64,000 bases of DNA from Lentisphaeria bacterium UBA1724 (GCA_002315885.1 DCIO01000110.1:1-64000); one strand, 5' to 3'; counted from the stretch's first letter, positions 24,782 through 34,303 are shown. Made by a program: numbers and translations. The notes: a model not told the origin generated them from the sequence alone.

Positions 24782-27700
24782 CTACTTCAGCGGTTTCAGG
24801 TAGAGGATTGCGGGGGTGTATGCCTTTACGGGGATTGCCAGGCGGCGGTTCTCGCCAAGGGGGATTTCCTGGTCGGTTTCGGCATTGACGACGGTGTAGT
24901 CTTCGGGGAGGATGAATTCGCCGGTGGCGTCCTGGTCGGTCAGATTTCCCACCAGGAGCATGGCCTGGTTGTCGGCGCGCTTGATGAAGCAGCAACGGAC
25001 GCCCTGGGTGAGTTCCTTCACGGGGTTTCCCTTCATCCAGCAGGGGTAGACTTCCGTGGTGGGGTCGCCGTAGCCGAAATCCCAGACTGTATCGCGCTGC
25101 TTGAAGAAGTGCGCGTTGCGTGTGATGCCGGCATCAGTCTGTGCCAGCAGTCCGTATGCGAAGGTCAGGGCCAGGGCGGATTGTGTAGCGGCAGTGCCAT
25201 TGGCACCTGAGGAATTGACGATGACGAATGGGGTGACGCCAGTCTGGGTGCCCAGGGTGTCGGTCTGGATGAAGGCATCGGAGAAGCGTTGTGGGAAGGG
25301 CTTGTCTCCGAAATTCATTTCCCAGTCCAGGCCATGGGATGCCAGGGAGAGCCATGGGACTACATTGCAGTCGGTGAGGTGGATCATCAGGATGGGGCGC
25401 CCATTGAGCATCAGGCCGTGCTCCAGGGATGTTACGGAGACGCGTCGGATGAGCTCGCGAATCTTGAAGAAGTGCCAGATGGGTACTGCCTGGGTATCGT
25501 AGGGCGTCAGTTCTGGGTCTTCGCAGAAGGTATCGTAGAGGTTGTCCAAGTAGAGGCCCTTCCAGCCCTTGTCGATGAGTCTCAGGGTATTCCACAGGAG
25601 GAAGTCGATGTAGCTCTCTCCTGGTAACCCCGCGTATTCGTCGCGGTAGTTCTTTGCGGGGCGCCAGGCGCCCATATACCATTCGTCGATATACATGGAC
25701 CACTCGGGCCAGCTGGGGCAGGATGCCTTGGGGTTCATGTATGCCAGGTTGATGTGGGTGTTCTTCCAGAAACGGCAACCCTGGTACATTCGTGTGACCA
25801 AGTCGTCTCCCACCTCGGGGGTGCCTGTCTTCCAGATGCTGAAATTCTCGTCAGTAATGCCATTCTTTTCCAGGTATTTCTGGGAGAATTCACGGACTTC
25901 CTCCTCGGTTTCCCAGTTTTCTGCGGCCATGTAATCCACGAAGGACCAGTCGTCGTTGGGGACCTGTGCGACACCGTCGTCCACCCGTGCGCACATGAAG
26001 CGTATGTAGTTTGCGATATTGTATTCCAGGCAGATTGCCTGCTTGGGATTTTGTGCGTTGTGCATGGTTCCGCACTGCTTGCGCCAGGCGGGATCCTGGG
26101 GGCGGGTGGGAGTGGCCTGCAGGGCGAAGATGATTTCACGAGGCGCATTCAGCTCAAAGGGCTTGTTGGCCAGATTCAGACGCAGGGTGGTAGTCTCGCC
26201 TTTGCGGATGATTTCCTGTGCGGAGGTGTTTTCGGAGCGCTCCCAGTTGAGTGGCGTTTCGCAGATGAATGCCATGCCGCGGTAGGTTTCACCCAACCAG
26301 ATGTAGGGACGGAAGCCACCATGGCGGTATTGCTTCTCGCTCTCGTCCCGGCTGCCCCAGACCACGCCATCCTCCGTGGCGAGGGTCTTGTGGATATTCT
26401 TGCGCATGCCGTTGCCCAGGGCGCAGACATACTTGACATCCTCGCTCTTTAGGGGGATGTCGATGCGGACGTCAGAGAGCTTGACGGGCTTGGCCGTGGG
26501 TTCGATGACCATGGTGATTTTGCAGAAGCCATCGAAGTCGTATTCCTGGTGGAGACGCACGCGGACGCCTTTGTCGCTGACAAGCACGCTCTCCAGAACC
26601 ACCCGGTCTTCCGCGGTTTCCAACACTACGGGGGCGCCTTCGGGACGGGCGACCGTGCCGTCAATGGTCATCTGGACAGGGGCTGACAGGAGTTCGCCGC
26701 CCTTTGCCTGGATGGAATCCCAGAGTGCGTTGCCCAGATGATATGCGGTCTGTAGGCCAGAGATGGTCTCGTTGGCGTAGGTCAGGGGGATGTATGGTGG
26801 CAGGACGGTGCGTTTGAGACCGATGTTCAATCCCTGCCAGGGGAATTTCTGGATGGTGAAATCCCGCTTGAGGAGCAAGGTCTCGCCATCTTTGTTCTGC
26901 ATTTCCGCCAGGATGTCGTACTTTCCCAGAGGTAGCTCGGGGAGTTCCCAGCGGGATTGGAAATTTGTTGCCGACTGCTGGGTATAGACGGTGCCGTCTT
27001 CTCCTACGATTTTGAAGGAGATTTGCTGGAGGGCGTCGAGCTTCTCCTGGCTGACACAGGTGACGCGCGCCTTGGCGATGCGCTTGGTGGGATAGACTCC
27101 GATGTCCAGTACGTATGGCGGGTCGGGATCCACGAATGCCACGCCGGCGTTGTAATGCCAGGTGAAGTCGCGACGATAGAGGAGTTTCCCGTCCTTGAGG
27201 TCGGTGATGGTGGAGGTGATGGTGCGGTCCAGGGGTGTGAGGATGGCACGAAGTGTGGTGGTGATTTCCTTGCCCGCCTCGGGTGCCAGTTCGGTATTCA
27301 GGTGGCTGGGGGGCTCGATGGAGACCATCAGCGCGGAGACCTTGACTTTGGGTGCGTCAACGCCTGGATTTGCGGCGGACCACTGGATTTCGTAGCCAGC
27401 GCCCTTCCAGCGATTACCGAAGGTCTTGAAGCCCACCACGGGGATGCCCGCCTGGGGAACGAATGTGCCCGCGTCGCCCCAGGACCAGGTCACCAACTCG
27501 TGAAGATTCTGGAATTCACGGGTGATCTGCAAGCGGTATTCCGTGCCGTCATCAATGCCTTTCAGCCCGAAAGCGCTCCAGGGAATCGCGGCTTCGAAGT
27601 CCAGGACGCCCTTGCTCTGGGTCGCCCGGGAAATCACGCCATCCACCTGGCACGAGCCGTCAGTCTCGAAGACAATTTGCATCATGGAGTCTTTTCCGAA

Positions 27701-28009
27701 GGCGACGATGATTCGGTCGTCCTTGGAAAGGACCATGGGTTCGGGAGGCAGTTCGCTCTTCTGGGAGATGAAGAGGTAGTCCGCGTTGTAGCCGATGTTG
27801 TGATGTACATCACGACGGCTCAGCATGCCCGTCTCCTGGGAATAGGAGCCAAAGCTGGGGGAGGACATCACCCATTCCTCCAGTCCCGATTTGCCGTCAA
27901 CGACGGGCGCCTGGGGCATGGGAGGCAGGCGGAGATAGGCGGTGCTTGGCGGTTCCAGGGCAAAGAGACCAAGGGCAACGGCGAGCAAAAGGAGGGGGAT
28001 GCGCTTCAT
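24782..28009 (-). CDS. Secreted DUF6067-type glycoside hydrolase-like protein, paralogue 1
   Basis: 1075 residues with a signal peptide (MKRIPLLLLAVALGLFALEP) and an N-terminal CBM9-like domain beginning APVVDGKSGLEEW. The central part (VVWGSRDESEKQYRHGG, YIWLGETYRGMAFICETPLNW) and the C-terminal barrel (NLAYMNPKASCPSWPEW, GWKGLYLDNLYDTFCEDPE, ILMIHLTDCNVVPWLS) align in order with the next gene, its paralogue. It is the first gene of the minus-strand glycan cluster, so its promoter must lie in the 319-base gap upstream. Two tandem copies suggest related but different substrates. Confidence 0.82.
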   Translation of the reverse strand: MKRIPLLLLAVALGLFALEPPSTAYLRLPPMPQAPVVDGKSGLEEWVMSSPSFGSYSQETGMLSRRDVHHNIGYNADYLFISQKSELPPEPMVLSKDDRIIVAFGKDSMMQIVFETDGSCQVDGVISRATQSKGVLDFEAAIPWSAFGLKGIDDGTEYRLQITREFQNLHELVTWSWGDAGTFVPQAGIPVVGFKTFGNRWKGAGYEIQWSAANPGVDAPKVKVSALMVSIEPPSHLNTELAPEAGKEITTTLRAILTPLDRTITSTITDLKDGKLLYRRDFTWHYNAGVAFVDPDPPYVLDIGVYPTKRIAKARVTCVSQEKLDALQQISFKIVGEDGTVYTQQSATNFQSRWELPELPLGKYDILAEMQNKDGETLLLKRDFTIQKFPWQGLNIGLKRTVLPPYIPLTYANETISGLQTAYHLGNALWDSIQAKGGELLSAPVQMTIDGTVARPEGAPVVLETAEDRVVLESVLVSDKGVRVRLHQEYDFDGFCKITMVIEPTAKPVKLSDVRIDIPLKSEDVKYVCALGNGMRKNIHKTLATEDGVVWGSRDESEKQYRHGGFRPYIWLGETYRGMAFICETPLNWERSENTSAQEIIRKGETTTLRLNLANKPFELNAPREIIFALQATPTRPQDPAWRKQCGTMHNAQNPKQAICLEYNIANYIRFMCARVDDGVAQVPNDDWSFVDYMAAENWETEEEVREFSQKYLEKNGITDENFSIWKTGTPEVGDDLVTRMYQGCRFWKNTHINLAYMNPKASCPSWPEWSMYIDEWYMGAWRPAKNYRDEYAGLPGESYIDFLLWNTLRLIDKGWKGLYLDNLYDTFCEDPELTPYDTQAVPIWHFFKIRELIRRVSVTSLEHGLMLNGRPILMIHLTDCNVVPWLSLASHGLDWEMNFGDKPFPQRFSDAFIQTDTLGTQTGVTPFVIVNSSGANGTAATQSALALTFAYGLLAQTDAGITRNAHFFKQRDTVWDFGYGDPTTEVYPCWMKGNPVKELTQGVRCCFIKRADNQAMLLVGNLTDQDATGEFILPEDYTVVNAETDQEIPLGENRRLAIPVKAYTPAILYLKPLK

Positions 28010-28328
28010 GATTGTGTTTTTGGGGAAAGAATGGATATAAATCTTGTATTATTGTAATTCTATGAAAATATAATCAAAAATCAAGCGATGGTTGATAATT
28101 CTGTGAGAATTTTTCTCGAAGCTCTCGCTTCGCGCACACGACTGCTTCGAGCACACGACTGCGGCGCCCGCCAACCTGACCGCAATGCAATATATTACGG
28201 AAAATCGCGGGACAGAAGTCTCGTGGCGGTGATAGAAATTGCCGGAAATAGCCGAATAATCTTGGATAACGGTCTGTCTGAAGACAGGCACTGCTATCCC
28301 CGCATGGGGAGCATATTTTGGTGTTTCC
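28010..28328. other. 319-base gap between divergent genes
   Basis: Must hold the promoters of the glycan cluster (minus) and the pseudopilin gene (plus). I see an AATATATTACGG promoter-like site at about 28187-28199 on the plus strand, two GCACACGACTGC direct repeats near 28132-28162, and small hairpins (CTGTC/GACAG and CCCC/GGGG) close to the pseudopilin start. No gene or known riboswitch is evident. Confidence 0.4.
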
Positions 28329-29075
28329 ATGTCGTTCCCCGCGTCTCGCCGTCCATTTACGCTTATTGAGTTATTGGTCGTCATTGCAATTATCGCGATT
28401 TTGGCGGCCATGCTCCTGCCGGCACTTTCTTCTTCTCGAGAACATGCCCGCGCTGTCGGTTGCGTATCGAATATGAAGCAACTGTCGTTGGTTTACTTAT
28501 TCTACTGCAATGACTACGAGGATTATCTTCCCTGCCTGAATAACCTGAATCCAGGAGGAACAAACAGCTATGGACAGACAATCACTGCCAAAAACTGGCT
28601 GGATGACCTGGTAGCGCAATACTTGGGAAACAAGCAGGCATCCGTCAATCCGTCAAAAGTGCTTCGTTGTCCCGATGAAATGACCCAAGAGGACATCACG
28701 ACCAACTACGGCCTGAACTACCTCATTGCTTCCAATGGAAACGGAAGTCTGAAGATCACGACTTTTCCCAATCACGCACAGACAAGCATGCTCGTGGAAA
28801 ACTATGGACATCTCTGTTATTATTGCTTCACGCAGAATACTACGGGTATGCACGCGACAGGCAGCGCTTACGCTACCAACAGAGCACCATTCTTCCGCCA
28901 TAAAAAGTGCACCCGATGCGTTACGGCATTCCTTGATGGTCATTGCGAGCAATTGGAAAAGAAGCGAATCCCGTGCATGGAAAGTTATCCAGAGACAGAA
29001 GAGGCTATCTTGAGAAACACGTGGTTCAATATGGGGAAAGTCGTGGAGACCACACTGACGATTGAAGGACTCTAG
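28329..29075 (+). CDS. Prepilin-type (DUF1559-like) pseudopilin
   Basis: 248 residues. The N-terminus has a basic leader, then [22 protein letters not shown], the class III/type II prepilin cleavage and methylation signal; cleavage would precede the Phe. The rest ([24 protein letters not shown] and a later FLDGHCEQL, close to the usual FLDGHV) matches the large Planctomycetes/Lentisphaerota family. Such proteins are extracytoplasmic, and many paralogues occur per genome; their exact role is unclear. It stands apart from the gspFGH genes at 47-49 kb. Confidence 0.88.
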   Translation: MSFPASRRPFTLIELLVVIAIIAILAAMLLPALSSSREHARAVGCVSNMKQLSLVYLFYCNDYEDYLPCLNNLNPGGTNSYGQTITAKNWLDDLVAQYLGNKQASVNPSKVLRCPDEMTQEDITTNYGLNYLIASNGNGSLKITTFPNHAQTSMLVENYGHLCYYCFTQNTTGMHATGSAYATNRAPFFRHKKCTRCVTAFLDGHCEQLEKKRIPCMESYPETEEAILRNTWFNMGKVVETTLTIEGL

Positions 29076-29130
29076 GCTTTCCGAAGGGACCGTCAAACCG
29101 CCATTACGGTCGGGGGGACGGGCGCCGCCC

Positions 29131-29258
29131 TTTTTCGACGGCGGGGACGCCGTCGGTACACCCCTTTTCGACGGCGGGGACGCCGTCGGTACATCCCTTT
29201 TTCGACGGCGGGGACGCCGTCGGTACACCCCTTTTCGACGGCGGGGACGCCGTCGGGA
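29131..29258. repeat. Four tandem GC-rich hairpins, period 33-34
   Basis: CGACGGC GGGGA CGCCGTCG inverted repeats separated by GTACACCCCTTTT occur at 29136, 29169, 29203 and 29236. The array follows the pseudopilin stop and precedes the convergent DUF3842 gene. Each unit is a hairpin followed by a T-run, so each could act as a terminator; four in tandem is unusual. Confidence 0.8.
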
Positions 29259-29266
29259 CTTCCTGG

Positions 29267-29683
29267 TTACTTTTCTTGTTCGAGATATTTAGTCAGTTCA
29301 GCGACTGCCATTTGGATAAGTCTGGTGGTATTGTAGTCTGAGATACCGACCACGATATTTTCGCATTGGTTGAAGGGGATCAGGATGCGTCTGGCGTTGC
29401 TTTGGGCGACAGCCAATGCCATGGCGGGGGTGATTTCGCCATACATGGCATCTGCGATGACAATTCCCAGGGGGCCAATGATGACATCTGCGGTGCGGCA
29501 AGCCACGATGACCGCGTTTTCGCCGGTTGCGGCGTGAGTCGCACCTGCCTTTAACATGACGCTGGCGGCGACGCTGTTTGTGCCGACGGCGAGGATGTCC
29601 ATTTCGGGGTAGGCGTTACGGATGGCGGAAACCAGTTGTTTCCCCAGTCCGCCACCATGTGCATCAATAATCAGTATTTTCAT
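29267..29683 (-). CDS. DUF3842 family protein
   Basis: 138 residues starting MKILIIDAHGGGLGKQL, with the nucleotide-binding-like glycine loop, then AVGTNSVAASVMLKAGATHAATGENAV and PLGIVIADAMYGEITPAMA, all hallmarks of DUF3842. The family is small, cytoplasmic and of unknown function. I chose the ATG at 29683, where the conserved N-terminus starts. A hairpin terminator for the upstream synthetase lies just before it. Confidence 0.85.
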   Translation of the reverse strand: MKILIIDAHGGGLGKQLVSAIRNAYPEMDILAVGTNSVAASVMLKAGATHAATGENAVIVACRTADVIIGPLGIVIADAMYGEITPAMALAVAQSNARRILIPFNQCENIVVGISDYNTTRLIQMAVAELTKYLEQEK

Positions 29684-29696
29684 AATGAAAACAAAA

Positions 29697-29730
29697 CATC
29701 CCCGAGTGGAGAATGACGCGCTCGGGGATG
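29697..29730 (-). terminator. Terminator of the acyl-CoA synthetase gene
   Basis: CATCCCCGAG and CTCGGGGATG form a perfect ten-pair stem; on the minus strand the T-rich run TTTTGTTTT follows. It lies between the synthetase stop and the DUF3842 start. Confidence 0.75.
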
Positions 29731-29756
29731 TCGGGGGTAATTGCCAGGCAGCAGAG

Positions 29757-31394
29757 TTACTTGATTTCGTTCTGCATGGCGACCAATTGGTCCGCGCCAT
29801 ACATCTTGCGCAGTTTGGGTTTCTCAATCTTGCCCGTGGGATTCCGAGGAACCTCTGCGAAGATGAGCTTCTTGGGGCGCTGGTAGCGAGGCAGTGCCAG
29901 GCAGAATTCCTCCACATCGGCCTCGGTTAGCTTGCAGTCTGGCTTGACCTCGATGATGGCGGCGGCAATTTCGCCCAGTCGTGCATCGGGAAGACCGATG
30001 ACCGCCACATCCTTGATGGCGTTGTTCTTGCGGAGGAAGTCCTCGATTTGGACAGGGTAGAGGTTTTCGCCGCCAGTGATGATGACGTCCTTCTTGCGGT
30101 CCACCAGATAGATGAAGCCGTCCTCGGACATCTTAGCCATATCCCCGGTGAAGAGCCAGCCGTTATCCAGGACTTCCTTGGTAGCCTTTTCGTCCTTGTA
30201 GTAGCATCGCATGACGCCGTCGCCCTTCAGTGCCAGTTCGCCCACTTCGCCGGGAGCCACATCCTGGTGTTTTTCGTCCACGATGCGTGTCTGCCAGCCG
30301 TATCCCGGGATGCCGATTGCGCCCACGTGGTCGATATTTTCCACGCCCAGGTGGACCGCGCCTGGTCCGATGGACTCGCTGAGGCCGTAGTTGGTGTCAT
30401 ACTGGTGTTTCGGGAAGAGTGTCTTCCAGCGCTTGATGAGGCTGGGTGGGACGGGCTGTGCGCCGATGTGCATCAGCCGCCACTGCTCCAGTTCGTAGTG
30501 GCTCAGTTCGATTTCGCCTCGTTCGATGGCATCCAGGATATCCTGGGCCCAGGGAACCAGCAACCAGACGATGGTGCAGTGTTCGTGGGAGACGGTGTGG
30601 ATGATCCACTCTGGCTTGGTGCCTTTCAGCAGGACTGCCTTGCCACCCACCAGGAAGCTGCCGAACCAGTGCATCTTGGCGCCTGTGTGGTAGAGGGGCG
30701 GGATGCAGAGGAAGACGTCGTCCCGTGTCTGGCCGTGGTGATTCTGCTCCACCTTCGCCGCGTGCACCAGGCTGCGGTGTGGATGGACAATCGCCTTGGG
30801 GAAGCCCGTGGTGCCGCTGGAGAAGTAGATGGCGGCATTCATGTCGTCAGTCAACTTGACGCCAGGTGCGTCGCTGGAGCAGTGTGATACCAGTGAGTAG
30901 TATGGCTCCGCGAAAGAGGGGCAGTCACCACCCACGTAGAGCAGTGTGGTGGGACGGGAGAAGCGGTCGCAGATGGCTTCCACGCGGCCGATGAATTCCG
31001 GTCCGAAAATCAGCACATCCACATCTGCCAGATTCAGGCAGTAGCGGATGTCGTCGGAGGAATAGCGGAAATTCAGGGGCACCGCCATGCAGCCGCTCTT
31101 CAGGATGCCGAAATAGATGGGCAGCCACTCCAGGCAGTTCATCAGCAAAATGCCGACTTTGGCACCACGGGGCAGACGGCGGGTCAGGAGGAAATTCGCC
31201 AGGCGGTTGGCCTTCTGGTCAAATTCACGCCAGGTCATCTCAGAACGGAAGGTATCCACGGAGCTGGGCTCAATCAGAGAATACTCACGCCAGGATGTGT
31301 GGCGCTTCTCTAGCTCCTGAGGATTGATTTCCACTAACGCGACATCGTCGCCGTATTTCTGGGCATTCTGCTCCAGGATTTCTGTGATGGGCAT
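29757..31394 (-). CDS. AMP-dependent acyl-CoA synthetase/ligase
   Basis: 545-residue ANL-superfamily enzyme that activates a carboxylic acid to acyl-AMP and then acyl-CoA. The P-loop YFSSGTTGFPKAIVH, the NYGLSE adenine-binding segment, GWLFTGDMAKMSEDGF and the C-terminal NPTGKIEKPKL with its catalytic Lys are present. Substrate (medium- or long-chain, or aromatic acid) is undetermined. The start at 31394 (MPITEILEQN) has AAGGAG eight bases upstream; the longer frame runs through a 9-bp repeat array. It ends at a hairpin terminator. Confidence 0.9.
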   Translation of the reverse strand: MPITEILEQNAQKYGDDVALVEINPQELEKRHTSWREYSLIEPSSVDTFRSEMTWREFDQKANRLANFLLTRRLPRGAKVGILLMNCLEWLPIYFGILKSGCMAVPLNFRYSSDDIRYCLNLADVDVLIFGPEFIGRVEAICDRFSRPTTLLYVGGDCPSFAEPYYSLVSHCSSDAPGVKLTDDMNAAIYFSSGTTGFPKAIVHPHRSLVHAAKVEQNHHGQTRDDVFLCIPPLYHTGAKMHWFGSFLVGGKAVLLKGTKPEWIIHTVSHEHCTIVWLLVPWAQDILDAIERGEIELSHYELEQWRLMHIGAQPVPPSLIKRWKTLFPKHQYDTNYGLSESIGPGAVHLGVENIDHVGAIGIPGYGWQTRIVDEKHQDVAPGEVGELALKGDGVMRCYYKDEKATKEVLDNGWLFTGDMAKMSEDGFIYLVDRKKDVIITGGENLYPVQIEDFLRKNNAIKDVAVIGLPDARLGEIAAAIIEVKPDCKLTEADVEEFCLALPRYQRPKKLIFAEVPRNPTGKIEKPKLRKMYGADQLVAMQNEIK

Positions 31395-31509
31395 GACTGA
31401 CTCCTTATAATCAAAATCTTCCGCATGAAAGCGGCAAACCGATAGTATAAAGGCAATTGCACGTTTTTCACATGGATTCGGCGGCTTTTTCGGGTTTCTT
31501 TGGGAGGAA

Positions 31510-31540
31510 TAGGACGGATAGGACGGATAGGACGGATAGA
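31510..31540. repeat. 9-bp short tandem repeat array (TAGGACGGA)
   Basis: Three and a half copies of the nonamer seen at 16833-16884, in the spacer between divergent genes. No gene content is visible in the rest of 31395-31615. Confidence 0.8.
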
Positions 31541-31615
31541 TGAACGCATAATGGGAAACGATATACATTATCCACACACGTTTCTACAAAAATGCATTGA
31601 TAGAATCATCATCCC

Positions 31616-32710
31616 ATGAAATCCATTTTACTGCTGTTTTCTTTTGTTTCCTTTGTCGTCATGGCTGCTGAATTCTCTGAACTCCAACCCGCCAGCGGTT
31701 CTCAAGTCGAGTTGCTCAAGGGCAAGCACATCGCATTCCTGGATGGTCGTGCAGAACGCCAGGCGAAGAATTTCACGGAATGGGTCGAAATGAAGGAATT
31801 GGTCTCCAATCCCCATGACGATTGCCAGCCTCAGCCCGTGGTCTTTCGTTGGCAGGTTTCGGAGGGTGTGGTCCCCCTGCGGTTGGTCTTGACGGGGGAC
31901 ACCTTCGTCCGTCGGGTGGATATCCAGGGGAAGAATTCCGTGGAGGTCTACAATCTGATGGCGGGGGTGGATTACCGCTGGTACCTGGAAGGGGTTGACG
32001 CAGCTGGTACGCCAGTACGCTCCGCCATCAATTCCTTCCAGACTTCTCCCCGTCCACCCCGGCTCATCCGTTTGCCTGGCATCTCCAATGTGCGTGATTT
32101 CGGTGGTTGGAAGACCGCCGACGGCAAGTATGTCATTCGGCAGGGGTTGCTCTATCGCGGCGGCGAGTTCGACGGACATCAGCATATCACACCCGAAGGG
32201 CTGGAGGTCCTCAAGAACGATCTGCGACTCAAGACGGACCTGGATTTGCGTGGCATGGCGGAAATCGAAAAGGGCATGCCGGAATACCCCCTGGCCTCCA
32301 TCGGAGTTCAGTTGATTCACAAGCCCATGCCGGGAAGCGAGTATGCCACGCTCCGGCACAAGAAGGCCGTGGCGGAACTCATGCACATCCTGGCAAATCC
32401 CGCGGTCTATCCCCTCTATACGCATTGCTGGGGCGGCGCCGACCGCACTGGCGAACTCATCATGCTCCTTCAGGCAATCTTGGGAGTGGGCGACGAAGAA
32501 CTCTTCGATGACTACGAAATGACCTCCTTCGGACGCTGGGGAGAACGCTCCAGGCACAGCGAGGTCTATACCAAAGTACTCGCCGCATTGGCGGAATACG
32601 GAGACGACAATACGCCTATCTCCATCAAGGCAGAGGCATTCCTCAAGGACGGCGGACTCTCACAGCAGGATATCGATACACTCCGGGCTATCTTCTTGAA
32701 GAAGCTCTAA
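31616..32710 (+). CDS. Secreted tyrosine/dual-specificity phosphatase-like protein
   Basis: 364 residues with a signal peptide (MKSILLLFSFVSFVVMAAEF). Residues about 20-145 look like a fibronectin-III-type domain (PVVFRWQVSEGVVPLRL). From about 150 comes a Y_phosphatase3-type domain: LPGISNVRDFGGW, LLYRGGE, DLDLRG and the P-loop HCWGGADRTG (Cys271, Arg277). The CX5R nucleophile is intact, so activity is likely, but in the periplasm or outside, where the substrate could be phosphosugars, phosphoproteins or inositol phosphates. Monocistronic. Confidence 0.85.
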   Translation: MKSILLLFSFVSFVVMAAEFSELQPASGSQVELLKGKHIAFLDGRAERQAKNFTEWVEMKELVSNPHDDCQPQPVVFRWQVSEGVVPLRLVLTGDTFVRRVDIQGKNSVEVYNLMAGVDYRWYLEGVDAAGTPVRSAINSFQTSPRPPRLIRLPGISNVRDFGGWKTADGKYVIRQGLLYRGGEFDGHQHITPEGLEVLKNDLRLKTDLDLRGMAEIEKGMPEYPLASIGVQLIHKPMPGSEYATLRHKKAVAELMHILANPAVYPLYTHCWGGADRTGELIMLLQAILGVGDEELFDDYEMTSFGRWGERSRHSEVYTKVLAALAEYGDDNTPISIKAEAFLKDGGLSQQDIDTLRAIFLKKL

Positions 32711-32771
32711 CGGGGACTGACATAAATCGTTTGAAGCTCCGCCGCCTTTCGCCTTTCCGCGGTTCTGGAAT

Positions 32772-32812
32772 GCCCCTCGTTTCGCCGGGTTGACGCCCGC
32801 TACACGAGGGGC
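32772..32812. repeat. Stem-loop repeat family B, copy 2
   Basis: Same GCCCCTCGT/ACGAGGGGC nine-pair stem and CACCTACGGG flank as at 20448-20488, with a few loop substitutions. It lies in the 245-base gap between convergent genes; the rest of the gap is GC-rich with a terminator and no gene. Confidence 0.75.
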
Positions 32813-32895
32813 GCACCTACGGGGACCTGAACGGTCCCCCTCTGCTCTTCCGCGCCTCGGGGGCGGTTGCGCCCCTTGAGGAACGTAGAGCAAAC

Positions 32896-32934
32896 AAAAA
32901 TCCCCGGGTGGTTTGGGACCGCTCGGGGATTTTT
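32896..32934. terminator. Bidirectional terminator between the phosphatase gene and purA
   Basis: AAAAATCCCCG and CGGGGATTTTT form an eleven-pair stem with a T-run on both strands, serving the convergent genes on each side. Confidence 0.85.
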
Positions 32935-32955
32935 CGTTTGTATTGATATGGGGGA

Positions 32956-34236
32956 CTAGAACATCTTCATGCGTGTGATGGTCTTGTCACGTTCGGGACC
33001 CACGGAGACGATGCCCACGGGTGCGCCCGCCACTTCGCCGATGCGCTCCACGTACTTCTTGCAGTTTTCGGGGAGTTCGTCGTAGGTCTTGCATTCGGTG
33101 GTGGACTGCATCCAGCCGGGCAGGGTCTCGTAGATGGGTTCAACAGCGCCCAGGACCTTCAGGCTGGCGGGGAATTCCTTCATCACTTCGCCGTTGTAGC
33201 GATAGCCCACGCAGACCTTGATTTCGGGGAAGGTGTCCAGGATGTCCAGGCGGGTGAGGGCGATGCAATCCAGTCCATTGAGCTGGACGGCATAGCGGAC
33301 CACGGAGAGATCCAGCCATCCGCAGCGGCGTGGACGGCCGGTGGTGGCGCCGTATTCGTGGGCGATTTCGCGGATGCGGTTACCCGTTTCGTCCAGCAAT
33401 TCAGTGGGGAAGGGGCCCTCGCCGACGCGTGTGCCGTATGCCTTGACCACGCCCACCACCTTCTGGATGTGCTTGGGACCGATGCCCAGGCCCACGCAGA
33501 CTGCGCCTGCGGTGGGATGGGAGCTGGTGACGAAGGGGTAGGTGCCGTGGGAGAGATCCAGCATGGCGGCCTGTGCGCCCTCGAAGAGGATCTTCTTGTC
33601 CTGGGCGATGAGTTCGGAGACCAGTGCGCCAGTGTCGCAGACGTATGGGCGGAGCTTGTCGGCATAGCCACAGTATTCGTTGTAGATGGTGTCGAAATCG
33701 AAGGGCTTTTCGCCGAAGGCTTCCAGGATGCGGTTCTTGTATGCCAGGGCGTTCTTCAGCTCTTCCGCAAATGCCTCCTTGTCCATCCAGGAGACCACGC
33801 GGATGCCGATGCGGTCGGCGGCGTCTGCATAGCAGGGACCGATGCCACGGCCGGTGGTGCCGACTTTGCCAGTGCCCTTCAGGCGCTCCTGAAGGCCGTC
33901 AAAGACTTTATGATAGGGCATGACCACGTGGGCGCGGTTGGAAATGCGCAGGCCATCCCAGCTCTTGCCAGTGGCTTCCAGGGCGGACAACTCCTGCAGG
34001 AGGACCACGGGATCCAGGACCACGTCATTGCCGATGATGCAGGTGCATCCCGAGTAGAGAATGCCCGAAGGAAGCAGGTGCAGCTTGTAGGTATTGCCGT
34101 CTGCGACGACCGTGTGACCCGCGTTGCTACCGCCCTGATAACGGGCGACCACATCTGCCTGGGAGGCCAGGTAGTCCACGATTTTGCCTTTGCCTTCGTC
34201 GCCCCATTGGGTTCCGACTACTACGATGGTTGACAT
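32956..34236 (-). CDS. purA: Adenylosuccinate synthetase
   Basis: GTP-dependent first step from IMP to AMP. The 426 residues begin STIVVVGTQWGDEGKGKIVD, with the conserved GDEGKGK loop, then RYQGGSNAGHTVV, TTGRGIGPCY and a C-terminal GPERDKTI segment, typical length and motifs. The ATG at 34236 has AGGAG upstream. Last gene of the purine block and terminated by the hairpin at 32896-32934. Confidence 0.97.
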   Translation of the reverse strand: MSTIVVVGTQWGDEGKGKIVDYLASQADVVARYQGGSNAGHTVVADGNTYKLHLLPSGILYSGCTCIIGNDVVLDPVVLLQELSALEATGKSWDGLRISNRAHVVMPYHKVFDGLQERLKGTGKVGTTGRGIGPCYADAADRIGIRVVSWMDKEAFAEELKNALAYKNRILEAFGEKPFDFDTIYNEYCGYADKLRPYVCDTGALVSELIAQDKKILFEGAQAAMLDLSHGTYPFVTSSHPTAGAVCVGLGIGPKHIQKVVGVVKAYGTRVGEGPFPTELLDETGNRIREIAHEYGATTGRPRRCGWLDLSVVRYAVQLNGLDCIALTRLDILDTFPEIKVCVGYRYNGEVMKEFPASLKVLGAVEPIYETLPGWMQSTTECKTYDELPENCKKYVERIGEVAGAPVGIVSVGPERDKTITRMKMF

Positions 34237-34303
34237 GTTGGTTTTCTCCTTTATGGATTGGAAAGAAATTGTTTGCCGGGCGACGACGTGTTGGCAGTCG
34301 TCA

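Noticed and set aside
28010..28328. Riboswitch or small RNA in the divergent gap
   Set aside because: Small hairpins exist but no conserved aptamer pattern could be recognised.
29131..29258. CRISPR-like array of GC hairpins
   Set aside because: Units are contiguous with conserved linkers and no unique spacers; they are tandem hairpins.
31395..31577. Extension of the acyl-CoA synthetase through a YPSYPSYPS segment
   Set aside because: It is a 9-bp repeat translation; a good ribosome-binding site lies directly before MPITEI at 31394.
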